Part shown: in pieces, positions 13,411-25,600 of the stretch
How the letters are laid out: each line of letters opens with the position of its first letter
How positions within the stretch are numbered: position 1 is the first letter of the stretch
NCBI GenBank assembly: GCA_964030785.1
Contig: OZ034969.1
Span: 45,780,701-45,844,700, forward strand
Origin: Siderastrea siderea
Lineage: Eukaryota > Cnidaria > Anthozoa > Scleractinia > Rhizangiidae
Reading direction: 5' to 3'
Length of the DNA: 64,000 nt
Notes under the pieces: model-generated
The model's input: the letters and a program-made list of their open reading frames with translations, nothing else
Told to the model about the DNA's origin: nothing
Databases searched by the model: none
Translations under genes and position numbers: made by a program

Positions 13411-16295
13411 CAGAGGAAAATTATGCAAAATTGCGCAATATTTCGCAATATAAAAAAGTACAAAGAGGTGGGAGCCAACAAGAATATGGCGGGAACAGGG
13501 ATTAAACGGTACGGGAAGCAGGAAGTTTAAACCCACCTGTCCCCCTTCCCCCCCCCCCCGGAAGGACCATTTAGTTACCCTTTGTTTATCTAAGGTTGGC
13601 CGTTATTCAAAAGAGCCGTGTTAATCAGATCACAACTAATCTGTTATTATAGGTCATTAAAGTGTTCACCCAGTTATTTATATCTTGAGATTCATTAACG
13701 TTACCGAAATAATCCGCTAATGGGAATTTTCTTCCGTGCGTGATCACCTAAGTTTCCGAAGACGACATTTTAATCAACTGCGACTTAATTACAAATAAAG
13801 CTGTCGTCCTTTCGCACTTTGGGAAATTTGGTTATAAACATCCACCATATAAGGGCAGGCGCTTTTTGCGGTAGCGTGAATTGTGTGCCAAAGCGTCCGT
13901 TCGGGCGTGTGTGCAAGAAGCCTTTTGGCTGCCACTTCGGATTAAGGCAAATATGAAGTGCTTACCGGGAATCCCGGCGACACCAAAGAATTTCTGAGTA
14001 AAATTAAATAATTAATATTTCAATGGTAGGATAAATTACCGATATCATTTAAGGCCTTTATGAGTTAGGGGCAGTAGACGGCTAACATTTTAAACTAAAG
14101 GCCTTGTTACGTTAGGCGTATTCAGCTTTTGACTTTTTCAACTAATTGACAACCTAAATTTCACCGCGAACTTTAGTTTTGCACAAGGGTTTACAAGGGA
14201 ATATGAAACCTTCTACCCGCCATTTTGGGATATTGAATAGCCCGTTAGCTGTAAAGTTAACGAACAAAATCTTGTACATCATATCTCGTCTCCATCGCAA
14301 TGGAATATTTGAAAAGACATTCTGTGAGGCTAATTTTCCTTTCACCGACCATTTAGACGTGAACTTGTTATTGTAAAGTTTATAAATCTCCTTTTTTAAT
14401 TCACTACATCATAACCTCCTTATGCATCCAAAGGCAACCGCCATGAAATTTTATTTTATTTTAAGTTTCTGTTAAGGAGAATAGCCAGTGACTGATGAGG
14501 GACTGTTTATGTGCCCATATATGAAGCGGGCTGTTGGTAGCATTTTACTGTCGACGCATCTAACGGTATAACGCTGACAAGCTCATCCTGCTCGTCTAAA
14601 GATATAGTCTTGTCGCTTTTGTGGCACGAGAGTGCGTCGAACTTCAAGAGAAACATATTCTTTGTTTCTTTGTTTCTAGACGAAGATCTTTATCTGCCAG
14701 TCAAGAGTATCACAACTTTTTTGCGAGTTTGATTCCCTTCGATTACCGAACACGATTCGATCAAAATTCTCTTCAATTTGCCACGCCGGGAAATATTTAC
14801 GATACAAACTGAACGACGATTTATTAACAAAAAATCGACGAGGCTCCACGATTTGTAAACTTGGAGACTGTAAGGCTCCTTTAATAGGTTCGATTTTCAA
14901 TTTTAATAAAGTTGTATTCAACAAATATATTTACAAAGAGGTCCCGTATTTCCTCCCTTATTACCTTTTGACCCCTTGACCATGTTTTGTTATGAGCTTG
15001 CTTCAAAAAATAAGTCTGGCATGAAGTAATAAAATTGTTCATCGTTTATAACCTTCGCTAGATATGAAAGACTGTTTTTCAAGGCTAAAAGGTAAACAAT
15101 TCATAAAATGTCAAAAAATCGGACGTTTCAGCCCCTCTCACATAATCCGTCTGGGATTTGTCTTAATCCAGATTTTAATCGCAAATATGAGAGTAGTAAA
15201 ACGAGCAAAAACACTTCAGGTCATCACTGTATCATTCCAACTTAATTAATGCATTCCTGACACTTCGAGTGCTGGCATATCGTGGGGAAATAGATATGGA
15301 GGCTTATACAGGGGGGAAGGGGGGAGTATCAGCATTATCCAGTTACTCTTTCCATTTACAATAAGTCGGCAATTTCAGCAATTATAATTAAATTCTTTTT
15401 GAGAAAATGTTGTAAGAAGTTGTTTTGATTCGTTCACGGTTTGCAAGGCTCCGCTCGCATTCGAGCCAACTCTGCGAACGCCCACACCCAAAATTCCGAG
15501 AGCAACTGAAGAATATCATTTATTCGTTAGTGATAAAATATCTTCTTTAGAAGGAAATTCTCAACGTGTCTGTTCATGTACGTCATCAGTGATTTAACCT
15601 TGCCTCTGTCGACCCTATAACTCGAGAGTTCTAGCGTAGGGTACAACTTGAAAAACTCTCCCCTCATAGTTCGGCGCTACGATTACTATATTGATTTGTG
15701 TCTCTGAAGGCTTTCAAGTCCGTGGATAAAACCTTAAGTCTGACCACTCGAATGTAAGCTGGTGTGACAATTGCTATCGAGCAGTATTTTTGCAAAAAGT
15801 GAGGTCAAGTTTGAAGATTTTCGCGATCGCAGGCCAAAAACACTTAAAATACTTTAAATGCTTCTCATTGATAGAGCTATTGACAATCCAAGTTGAGTCC
15901 AATTTTTTAAAATGATATTTGTACAGTACTGAGACTTGCAGTATAGAGCAGTTGCGTTCAAAAGCTTTCCGACCTTGTATATAGTGCGACGAATCATAGA
16001 TTTAAAACTTAGACAACCTTGTACAAGGTAACAAAAAGTACCCGTGAAAGAAAAGTAAGTATACAGCTTTCATTAAAATGGTTGCACTCACATTATTGCA
16101 ATAACAGGGAGAAAATAGTGAAAACCAATTTGTAAAACATAATAAACAGTGCTACAGGAATATATTATATATTACTATGATTTAATTTAACACATGCCAT
16201 GAACTTAATCAATGGCTTGATTAGGAATGAAAGAGCAGAATTCACACAAGTGAAAATCACCGTGTGATGCCTCATGGGTCAGGACACGTATTTCT
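13411..16295. other. Non-coding, no gene recognised
   Basis: No supportable gene or RNA. All open frames are under 90 codons. Confidence 0.4.
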
Positions 16296-16625
16296 CCGCC
16301 CCCCCCCCCCCCCCCACTTATACTAATTTGTATTGAATAAATTTTTAAGAACGTTAAATTCACTCAGGTAGAATGCATGATAGCACGTCTACTTTTGTTC
16401 ACTTGTGTAAAAAGTACTCTTTTAAGAGACTGAAACAGGTGATTTTTAAAACTGCTTTGTGGTGCATTGACAAGCACCACAATTTGTATACACTAAATTT
16501 TTCAAGAACTTTAAATTCACACACGTAGAATGCATCACAGCACGTCCTCTATTCATCACTTGGGTATCAAGGACTTTTTCAAGAGTGTTAATCAGCTGAT
16601 CTTAAAAACTGCTTTGCGCGATAAA
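16296..16625. repeat. Poly-C run and diverged tandem duplication (about 155-bp unit)
   Basis: After a poly-C run (about 16299-16315), the segment from about 16324 (AATTTGTATTGAATAAATTT) recurs from about 16482 (AATTTGTATACACTAAATTT). Shared landmarks are GTAGAATGCAT, AGCACGTC and AAAACTGCTTTG. Confidence 0.6.
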
Positions 16626-18654
16626 GACGTTTGCCTCTACAGCCAGCGATTGACAAGGACCAGGCTGAGGAGCGCGGAATCAAGGGCAAGTGGAATATAA
16701 CTTTAACCACAATATCACCGGAATGTTCATCAATTCATCCATAGTAAGGGATAGTAAGGGAAAAGTTTATGAAAATCGAGGACGCCGGCAGAAAACCTCG
16801 ACAACTAAGAGACAAAAGTCAAACGAACCCCGTTGTAATAAATACAAACACCGTACGGACCACGGGGTGTTGGTTGTGACAAATGACGAAGACTATCCGT
16901 TTAGGAATAAAGTATATATTACACACGGACACGACCAAACCAATAGCAAAATTGCATAGCATGTCACTACACATGGTAATTTGTGCAGGTGCATGACGTA
17001 GCGCCTTGAGCCGATTTTCAGCGGCTACTAACTGTCCTCAGGAATTTTGCAATCTTTTTTGAGATTGCCTTAGTATGGACGGGAAAAAGTATCTGTCGTC
17101 ATGTTTTAACAGGAGCTTTAAGAGAGTAAATTTCAGGTAAAATGTATTAGCTTCCCTCTGGGACTGAGGAAACAGTCCTTAACTAACAAGATATCCTCCA
17201 CCTTACGCCGGCCACAAAATCTGGGACACAAACAATGGCCTTGTATTATAGCAAACTCTACTCAAACGTCGGCATACAAAGGAATCACGTGTTTCTGGCG
17301 TGTTTCTGAAAAACTGAAAAACGTCTATAAAAATTTTTAGTTTGCTCCGCGCGCGGCCGTGAAATGCGATTGGTTGCAAGGTGCCGGGGGTTCAGGATTT
17401 AGCCATTGGATAGCTCTCTTTATATTTTTATCGTAAGCAGAATGCTATTAGCCTACCATAAGTTCTCCTTTCTTCTATCTTAATTTCCAACTACATCAAG
17501 TCATCCTAGATGTCATAGATAGTTTGTAAAATTTGCACCTTAGTCATGTTTTGGCTTTTGATATGAATAATACCTACAAACTAACATCTAAACGTAAAAC
17601 AAACACATTCATAAGCGACGAAAGCAATACAGATACGTTTTTAGGAACTAATCAAAATGGCTCCCTCTTGAACGCAGAGACGAACAGAGTAATGAACTCC
17701 TGGTAATGAAAGAGATGTATCGGACGGCGATAAGAAACGAATGGCACATTGATTGTGACTCGAGAGAAATCTCGTTCGGATAAAAATATCCAATGAAATT
17801 TGGGTACAATAAATACCTAATCATACCATTTTGGTGCACTTCGGTGTATATCAGGCTTATTTCGTCTCGCCATACTTTCTGCATTACAAGTGATTTGTGC
17901 CAAAATTGTGCACTTTTAGTTTAAGGCGTATTCTGGAGACACTTTTAAATACGAAAACAACAGATTTTCCTACCCTTTCGTATATTGAAAGCGCAAAGAG
18001 TCACCCCTTTCGTGCCGAGCCTCAAAGTATGGCCGACTATAGGGAAAACCCCCGGGGGAAACTCTCTCGATATGCCGGCGCCCCAGCGATTTAATGGTAC
18101 GATTAGGTAGAGCGACCGCGTGCACGTTAAAAACCTTTCCAAATGGCGTTTTCTTTGTATTAGAAGAAAGGTAAAAATCTCATTGACGAAACTTTTTGGG
18201 TTCAGATGCAAAAACATTGATTTCATTTGCTCACAGTTGGACGAGACGGAGTCGTAGTCCACCTGTAAGCGAAGAACAGAACTCCCTGGGTGGTGGAGGA
18301 AGGGGAACTGTTACACCTTTTAGGTGTTTAGGTGCTGGCTCGGTACCACTTTGATAGAGAATTAACATCTAAAAAATGAACAACGCCATAATTATCTTCA
18401 GTACCTTGAGTTCCGGGCGGTTGTTGGGTTTGATCGGAAAAAATGACTGGAAATACAATTACTTCTAATCTTAGAATTGGTACCTCGTAGGAATGAAAAT
18501 GAATTCGCGTGAGGCGGGCCCATGCCCACAAAGCGAGATTCTGGTACATTTTCTTTCAGCACACATGTCACTTTCGTATAGGAGCCCCTCCCTCCCCCCA
18601 CCGGGAAAAAACTCACATCGTCTTATTTTATCAATAAGGGTGACCTTTATCATC
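16626..18654. other. Non-coding, no gene recognised
   Basis: The 89-codon frame at 16690-16959 and the 105-codon minus frame at 17945-18262 have no domain signature. Nothing else is supportable. Confidence 0.4.
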
Positions 18655-21600
18655 AGTTGTTAACAAAGTAAGGCCAATTGATATCTTGAAACACAGTCGA
18701 TCCCCACTTTACAGACAGGAAGAAAATTAAAATTCCGTCGAATTCCGGCTTGATAAATAGAACCCCCGACTCGATCCAACGATAGATTTTTGCAACGCCA
18801 CTTATTACAAGGATCGCTACACTTCGTTATTACGAACAATCTATGTTCTCGGTCGCTACCGATAGGAGTTTTCAGTACTGTTTTCAAGTGGCTGTTTGAA
18901 GACAACTAAAGTCAAAACGTTGGAAACGAAGGATTTACAGGAATCTTCATCGCTTGGCAATAAGACTGAATTGAAATTTGACGCTAACCCTGGGTTAGCT
19001 TGATCCTGCTTTGAGCAACCGGACCCAGAAATTTCAAAGATGACCCCGGCCAATTAAACTTGTTCTCGTTCGAAAATAGAAACAAACGCCTGTTTTGTTT
19101 ATTTTCTTTCTGGTTCCGATGTTTACTTTAGTATACTTTGCTTGACATGACTGGAAAGCTGCGATTAAACCGAAAAAGTATTCTTTTATACGTTACAAGA
19201 GAAAACAGACAGAAACCAGACTGTATACAGCGCGGTATGCGCGGTATGATAGCTTGCCCTGTGTTGCTGGCGAAGAGATCACCAGAAATTGGTGACAAGG
19301 GTATGATTTTCGGAAACAAGGGATAGATTATTTGCGGTTTGGTATGAAACAGAACGTGCTTTGCTTTTTGGTCTGTAATAGGTTTTTGCTGTTTCAGTTT
19401 GTTAAAGGCGAAAGATTTTGCGTGTATTCGTCACAGTGAGAGGTACCGAGTGGCACCCTCTTGAGAAGGGCAAACCCAAAATTTAAACAACGTTTTTCTG
19501 ATGGAACGTTGGCGACTTTACAAATTTTCTGCTCACGTTCTGAACCATGATATGGAAACAGCACTCTTGTTCTAAGTGATTACTAAGCAGATTACTAACA
19601 CTGGGTCACTGAAGCCGAAATGAGATTTATCTTAAGGGTCACCTCTTAGTAGGAGGAATTATACGCCCCCTCAACGTGCACGTCATCGTGAGTTACCTGC
19701 AGTCTGAAATTCAGCCATCTTCTCCATGTCAGTGAGCAGATTTTTCGACATTTTACAGACTACCGCAAATAAAAATGATCCGTTTACCTTAGCCTGAGAT
19801 GGAAACAGAAATGTTCTTCATTTCATTCGAGGGGAACGTATTTATGGGCGGTTTTGAGGAGCAGATCAGTTTGTTCGTCGTGGTATTTTCACGAGAAGGA
19901 TGAGATGATTTTATCTGCCTAACGAAAGAGAGGGCTCAGGCGGATTTGACTGTACTAATCTCGAGATTACTGACGGGTTGTAAGGCATGTTTTAGCACAA
20001 CTGCATGAAGGCGATATCCACCAAACGCCTGAAATGAAGAATTAATCACTCAGTTTGCTCGCTTGACAAGTTAACACGTACTTTTTTTACAGGCGCAAAA
20101 CTGATGAAAGATATTCAGAGCGGTGTGAACGTCTTGAACGTAAAAATGCAAAGTCATCTTATTTACAAAGGCATTCGAGGTTATCGGTCGTCTGCAGACA
20201 TTGAAATATGATCGAATTGAGTAGGTGATTGTTTTCTTTCCCAATACCTTCAATGCCGAGGCTGTGCAGTAGTATCACCCCCCCCCCCCGGGGGGGTACT
20301 TCCTTATGTGGAATGTACGGGGACGTGCCGCTGTTTTGGCCTCTCTGTCCTAATCAGGGTATGTAATTTTATGCGAGGCTGTCCTAAGCCGGGTCCGAAC
20401 TTGTCCTAAACAGGGTATGGGTGCACGATTGTCCTCGTAATATGGCTTATAAATATAGTTTTCAGCAATCCTAAAACGGAGGCGTATGTTTGTGTAAAAC
20501 AAGTGTGTTGTCCTAAACAGGGTTAGCATTTTAGACGATTTTTTGTCCTAAACAGGGTGAGGCTTTCGGACCCTCAGCGGTCTCCGCACCCCTACACCCA
20601 AACATGGGTCAAGTGTTCTCCGCAGGTATTTTTCGTTATAAGCGCTCACGGAAATTGTAATTTTTAGAGAAAAAATCAACCTCTGAGTCAATAACTATGA
20701 CCTGCACCATGATTTGACACAGAATGAAGCCTGAACTGTTCGCTTCGAGCACAAACCTGGTTACAGTTTGAACGTTAAAAAGCAGCATTAGGGCAAAAAT
20801 TTACTTTCTTAGTTAGACTGTCGCCTCTCTGCAATAATATGTCAGACTGTCGAGATGTGATGTCAGGTGTTCAACACGTGGGAATTTCACCCAGGGATAC
20901 AGTTTAAAAACAGGACTTGATAAAATTCCGCAGAGGCGAACCGGACAAAGCAAAAGTGCCGAATACTGCTGATCAGCAAAGAAAGCTTGACTGTACAGCA
21001 CGACCTGACTTTTTCAGGGAATAAACTAAGTGAATACACTGGAAGTCAGGCCCTTCCAGACAAAATATCGGAAATCTACGGAAAATATAATTCAAGCTGT
21101 GGAGTCAGCCTTTCTTCGCCTATTTGTTTATTACAAACAACAGCATTTTATTCACCTTATCTTCAACTCCAAGCATTTAGCATTAAAGTAATATCAACGG
21201 TAATATAACACACACCACCCCACGCCCTAAAGAAAAAAAAAAAGAAAGGAAAAGAGGGATCTCTTCTAGTATTAAACTAAACTATAAAGAAGGAGAAAAT
21301 ATAATAGCAATCATAAATTACATAACTGATTCAATATAATAAATAACCGGGGCTGATCACGTACAGATTTACAACAGTTTAGAATGTAATGCGTGCTTAG
21401 ACTGATGATATTTTTATCAAACACAGTTATAATATATATAGTGCGACGATAGAAAGATTGACAAAACCACGTTTTAATGTAGGAAGGGGCTCCGGGAAGA
21501 CAGCCCTGGGGTGAGAAAATGATGGACTCACCACGAGAAGACTCGCTGGTCTCTTGGTATCTTCTTGTAACACCCAGTTTCAACAGGTCGCTGGTGGCAA

Positions 21601-22222
21601 GAAATTCGCTATCTGATATAAGGTTGAAATCTAATTTCATTTCTTATTTTACTATTTTAATAGCCTTTAAAGACTTCATGTTTTGCTGTCGACGGCCTGG
21701 GCTGGTATTCGTCGGAAGCCGTTTGGTGGGGTTGTGCCGCCCGGTTCTCCAAACAATGAACCTGCGGCAGACCCACTGATAGGTAATTATGCAATGCCTG
21801 TTTTCAGATATTGCCTCCAAAATACATACCCACTTTCAGACCTGGTTTGTAGAAAATAAAATCCATTTTCAGACTTTAGTTAAAATACGGTCCCGTTTAT
21901 GCACCAAAACGGCTCAAAAACCATACTCATATAGCTTATACAAGGGAGTACCCCACCCCCACCCCACACCCCTGGGTTCGACGGATTACGGTAGGTTGAT
22001 TATAACTCTCGCGTCAGACTACAAGGGAGGGAAAGTTACGCAACCCGTCCGATTTCTCACCATCAGGGGGCATTTTCTTTCCGGAGAATTTTCCAGGTCA
22101 GATGGGTCCGCGCAAACAACAAACAGATGTTCAAGTGTATAAATCATAAAATGCAAGAATTGCCCATTTTCACTTCAAAGTACCTCATGAACAGGACTCT
22201 TGGGAAATCGACTTTGTTTAAA
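18655..22222. repeat. Segmental repeat, copy B
   Basis: Direct copy of 750-5062. It lacks the foldback insertions of copy A and shows the uninterrupted sites (for example TTTTAGCAC near 19990). It ends only about 100 bases before the proposed promoter of the multidomain gene, so its right end may contribute upstream regulatory sequence. Confidence 0.75.
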
Positions 22223-22334
22223 GAGGTTTAAGTAGTTGAACCGCTAAAACCCCTTGGCTTTCGGATTTTAGATGACACTGGAATTTCAACAAGTTAGTTG
22301 TTATGAGGACCCCATGGACTTCTGTTTTTATGGA

Positions 22335-22633
22335 GGAACTCGAAGCGAGTTCCAGAACAGCTATAAAATCGAATGAACTATATCGCGCTGAGTCTAGGAT
22401 TCGAGTTCCCGAGGGGTGTTGCCAGAAACTTCCCGCACATTTGTTGCGCTTTCCCCGTCTGACACATTGCGCCTTGTAAGCATCAAGTGGTAATGTGATC
22501 TCTACGCCTGCCAATAAATTTTGTTGCTCAAAAAACCTCTCTTGTCTGTTCTGCGGTGCAGTTCGCCGCCGATCCTCTGTGTGACGTTCGGCGGGTCCAA
22601 GCTTTTGCTCACAGAGTTTATAGTGCCTCAAAA
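22335..22633 (+). promoter_or_regulatory. Candidate core promoter and 5' UTR
   Basis: A TATA-like box (CTATAAAATC) lies at 22361-22370, about 270 bases before the proposed start codon. Just upstream is a perfect 8-bp inverted repeat with a 3-base spacer (GGAACTCG-AAG-CGAGTTCC, 22335-22353). The stretch has more CpG than its surroundings. The ATG at 22634 has A at -3, a favourable start context. The transcription start is inferred, about 25-30 bases after the TATA box; nothing in the sequence fixes it. Confidence 0.35.
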
Positions 22634-22688
22634 ATGAGGCGATTGGGGGCGACATTCGCGTATTGCACCCTCTTCGTCGCGGCTTCAG
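22634..22688 (+). CDS. Exon 1: signal peptide
   Basis: The ATG opens an 18-codon exon plus one base. It encodes MRR followed by a hydrophobic run (LGATFAYCTLFVAAS), the shape of a secretory signal peptide, and ends at a strong donor GTAAGT in phase 1. Exon 2 begins with two bases that complete a Gly codon, so the two join in frame. The assignment is inferred because intron 1 is 5.9 kb long and could hide a further small phase-1 exon, though I see none. Cleavage is likely near Ala-Ser-Gly. Confidence 0.6.
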
Positions 22689-25600
22689 GTAAGTTGTAAG
22701 TTGGTATAAATAGATGTACGTGTGTACGACTGATGTGTTCACGCAATTCTGAACGGTTGATTTCCACTGTTGCGTAAATTTTACGTGCGTACGGGCGTAA
22801 ATTTAACTTGGTTTACGTGCGTAAATAAAATTAGAGACGATGTATGAACGGCTTACGTAAACGTGCAAAGTTGCAACTTTTTACGTTTACGTAAGCCGTT
22901 CATACATCGTCTCTAATTTTATTTACGCACGTAAAGCAAGTTTTAAAATTTACACCCGTACGCACATAAAATTTACGCAACAGTGAAAATCAACCTTTAG
23001 ACGGTGTACGTTGCTCTCACGGAAGGGCGGGTGGGGGGGGGGGTGCTACTTAGATTATGGTGGGGATGGACGAGTCGCCTTCATTTCGAAATCAGCAACA
23101 ACAACTTTATTAGCATCCCCTTTTACATATAAGGTATTGCCTAACAACTAACACTATATTTATGATATTAGATTTTCTTAATCACAGAATTAAATAATCC
23201 CAGCCCCTGTTAAATCCCTGCCCCTGTTAAATCCCAGCCCCTGATAAATTCCTGCCCCTGTGGTGGAAAAGTTACATAATTTGTTTCCCATTCAACTGAT
23301 TCATTCGATTCCTTTTAAATACCTGGATACAAATAACTTTGTATCGTTTATGGTTCCCTTGAGTTTCTCTCTATTTGCGATACCGTGTGGCCGCCACACA
23401 ACGCTAAGTGGCGTTTGCGTGGAAACTCATCCCTACTCAGACGTCATTATACCTTCATAGCTTATGTAATGCAGCTGTCCCCCCCCCCCGAAAACTGCAC
23501 CTTCTTATACCTAATTCACAGGGTTCAAGTTCAAAGTATTTGACATTTGTATTCTCTATTCAGTCTGTCTAACAACCTTTTCTGCTTGCTACTGTTCAAT
23601 ACCATGGGACACGTTGTGTCCTTGTAGTGTTTTCTCCAATATTTTTGAGGCCGGGATTATAGTGGCTGATACAGTAACTACATTGTTTTGTGCGCTGTAC
23701 GTGGCTTTCCGGGCGATTAAAATTCAATGAGGTGCGGTTGCACTAAAGCTGAAGTCCTGCCTCGAACACAGCATGTTCATTGTTTTGAGACGAGAAAAAT
23801 ATTGACCTCAATAAAATTTATTTTTTCTGGAATCAGGCGCGGTTGGAAAAAAATGACTCTGTTGCCACACGCATACAAACAACATTTGTTATTGGCTAAC
23901 GAAAAGTTGAACATTGCGTGACGCGTACTCACAATTTCGCGCTAAAATCCCACACTTTATTGCGAAAGTTGGTCGAGACTCGAAGAAACAGTTTACAATA
24001 AACCTTAGAACTTCTCGTTCCTTTTTACATGGTGGATATTCAGATTTCCCGAGAAATAAAAGTCTCTCGCGCTTAAACAATAAGTTGATTATGTTTTTGT
24101 AAAAGGAAAGATGGTTATCGAATCTTGGAATTTCAAATTTCTAGCACTTTGGCCAGATCATGGCACAAAGCTTATTGCGCTAATTAGAAACGTAGAAGGT
24201 ATGTTATCTCTGGCATTTCAATAGCACATTCGTTCACGATCTAGCTGCTTTTAAAATCTTATTACTTAATTTATTAGACAGTTGCCAAAACACTTTTATA
24301 TACTGATTTATTTGATGACAGCTTCCTATCTTACTTCATTGGCCGATAAACGCGGGGTAAAAAGACGATCTTAAACGAAAACAGAATAAGTTGATTCAAT
24401 GTTTTTCTTAGCCCAGAAGACGCGATAACAACGGAAAGAATTTTCCTCTCATGGGCGATAGGTTGTGCCATCGGCATCAAAGGTGTTTCCGCTATTATGT
24501 AGATGACAGACGAATTGATAAACACGAGAAGAGAAAAACACTTAAAAGTTAGAACCAGGCTAAAAAATGATATCAAAGAGACCCAAATAATGTGCAACAA
24601 AGGACTTCTGATTCGTTCAATCTCGAAATTCGAAAATGGACAAAATGTGATGCAAGGAATGTGGTCTCTCCATCGCGTGACATCCGTACGGGGTCAGCAA
24701 GAAAATCCTATGAGCAATTGTTTTTGAGGATAAACAACAATTCGAAGACACAATCCGCACCCTGTATTTTATATACAAACTTCAAATTGGAGAAGTATGC
24801 GACCACTGGGCGCCTAAAACACCGTGTTTCAGCAGTTGTGTAAAATCTACCTCCACAAAATAGCACTAAAGGAACGTACTGGTCAACAGCTTTAAGGTTA
24901 ACGGTTAGACAAGCCTCAGAATTTTCGATTTCATCCACCAAGTAAACTCGGGGACACCCAACGGTTGGTTCGGGGAATATCTTTTCGGAAGGCCTAAATC
25001 GCCTGAGAAATTCGGATTTAATTACAGGGAAAACTGGAGATTTCTTTGGCGAAACATCACCTCAGAGTTTCGTAACAAGAGAACTCATCAATTTTCGGAG
25101 GGACAAATACGTCGTTTAGAGTGTAAAATATTAAATGCCAGCTAGTTTGGGAGAACTATCAACAGCTCGGAAATTCGGCGGATAGGATTCTGTTTCTTTA
25201 AATTTTCTGCGGCCCAAATTTTCAGCTTAAAGCTCCAAACAGATCGACCTGCCTTAGCCTACACAAATACGCCTTTTAAAAAAGTTCTGAGACAATCTAG
25301 GAAAGTAGAAAATGCTTTTTCAAGAATTTCACTAAAATTATTTCGTTGGGTGCCCCTGTAAACTGTCCAATGGTTTCATTTAAACAGTCTATCCACGGAC
25401 TCTAATGTAAAACCACCCCATGCGGCATAAAGGAGTACCCCAGCCAATATGACGCTGCTCAATTGCTTCCGTTTGAATGGTCCCACTTTGGGATTTCCTT
25501 CCCAGTCAACCAGAAGTTACAATACTTTGTGTCGCATATTATAAAACATTAACATAGGAAAGTAGCTTTGACAGCTTTTAAAGAAATGGTCAGACTTTCT

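Noticed and set aside
16690..16959. 89-codon plus-strand frame
   Set aside because: No motif, no splice context and no neighbouring coding sequence.
22218..22742. 174-codon minus-strand frame
   Set aside because: It is antisense to the promoter, 5' UTR and signal-peptide exon and has no recognisable domain.
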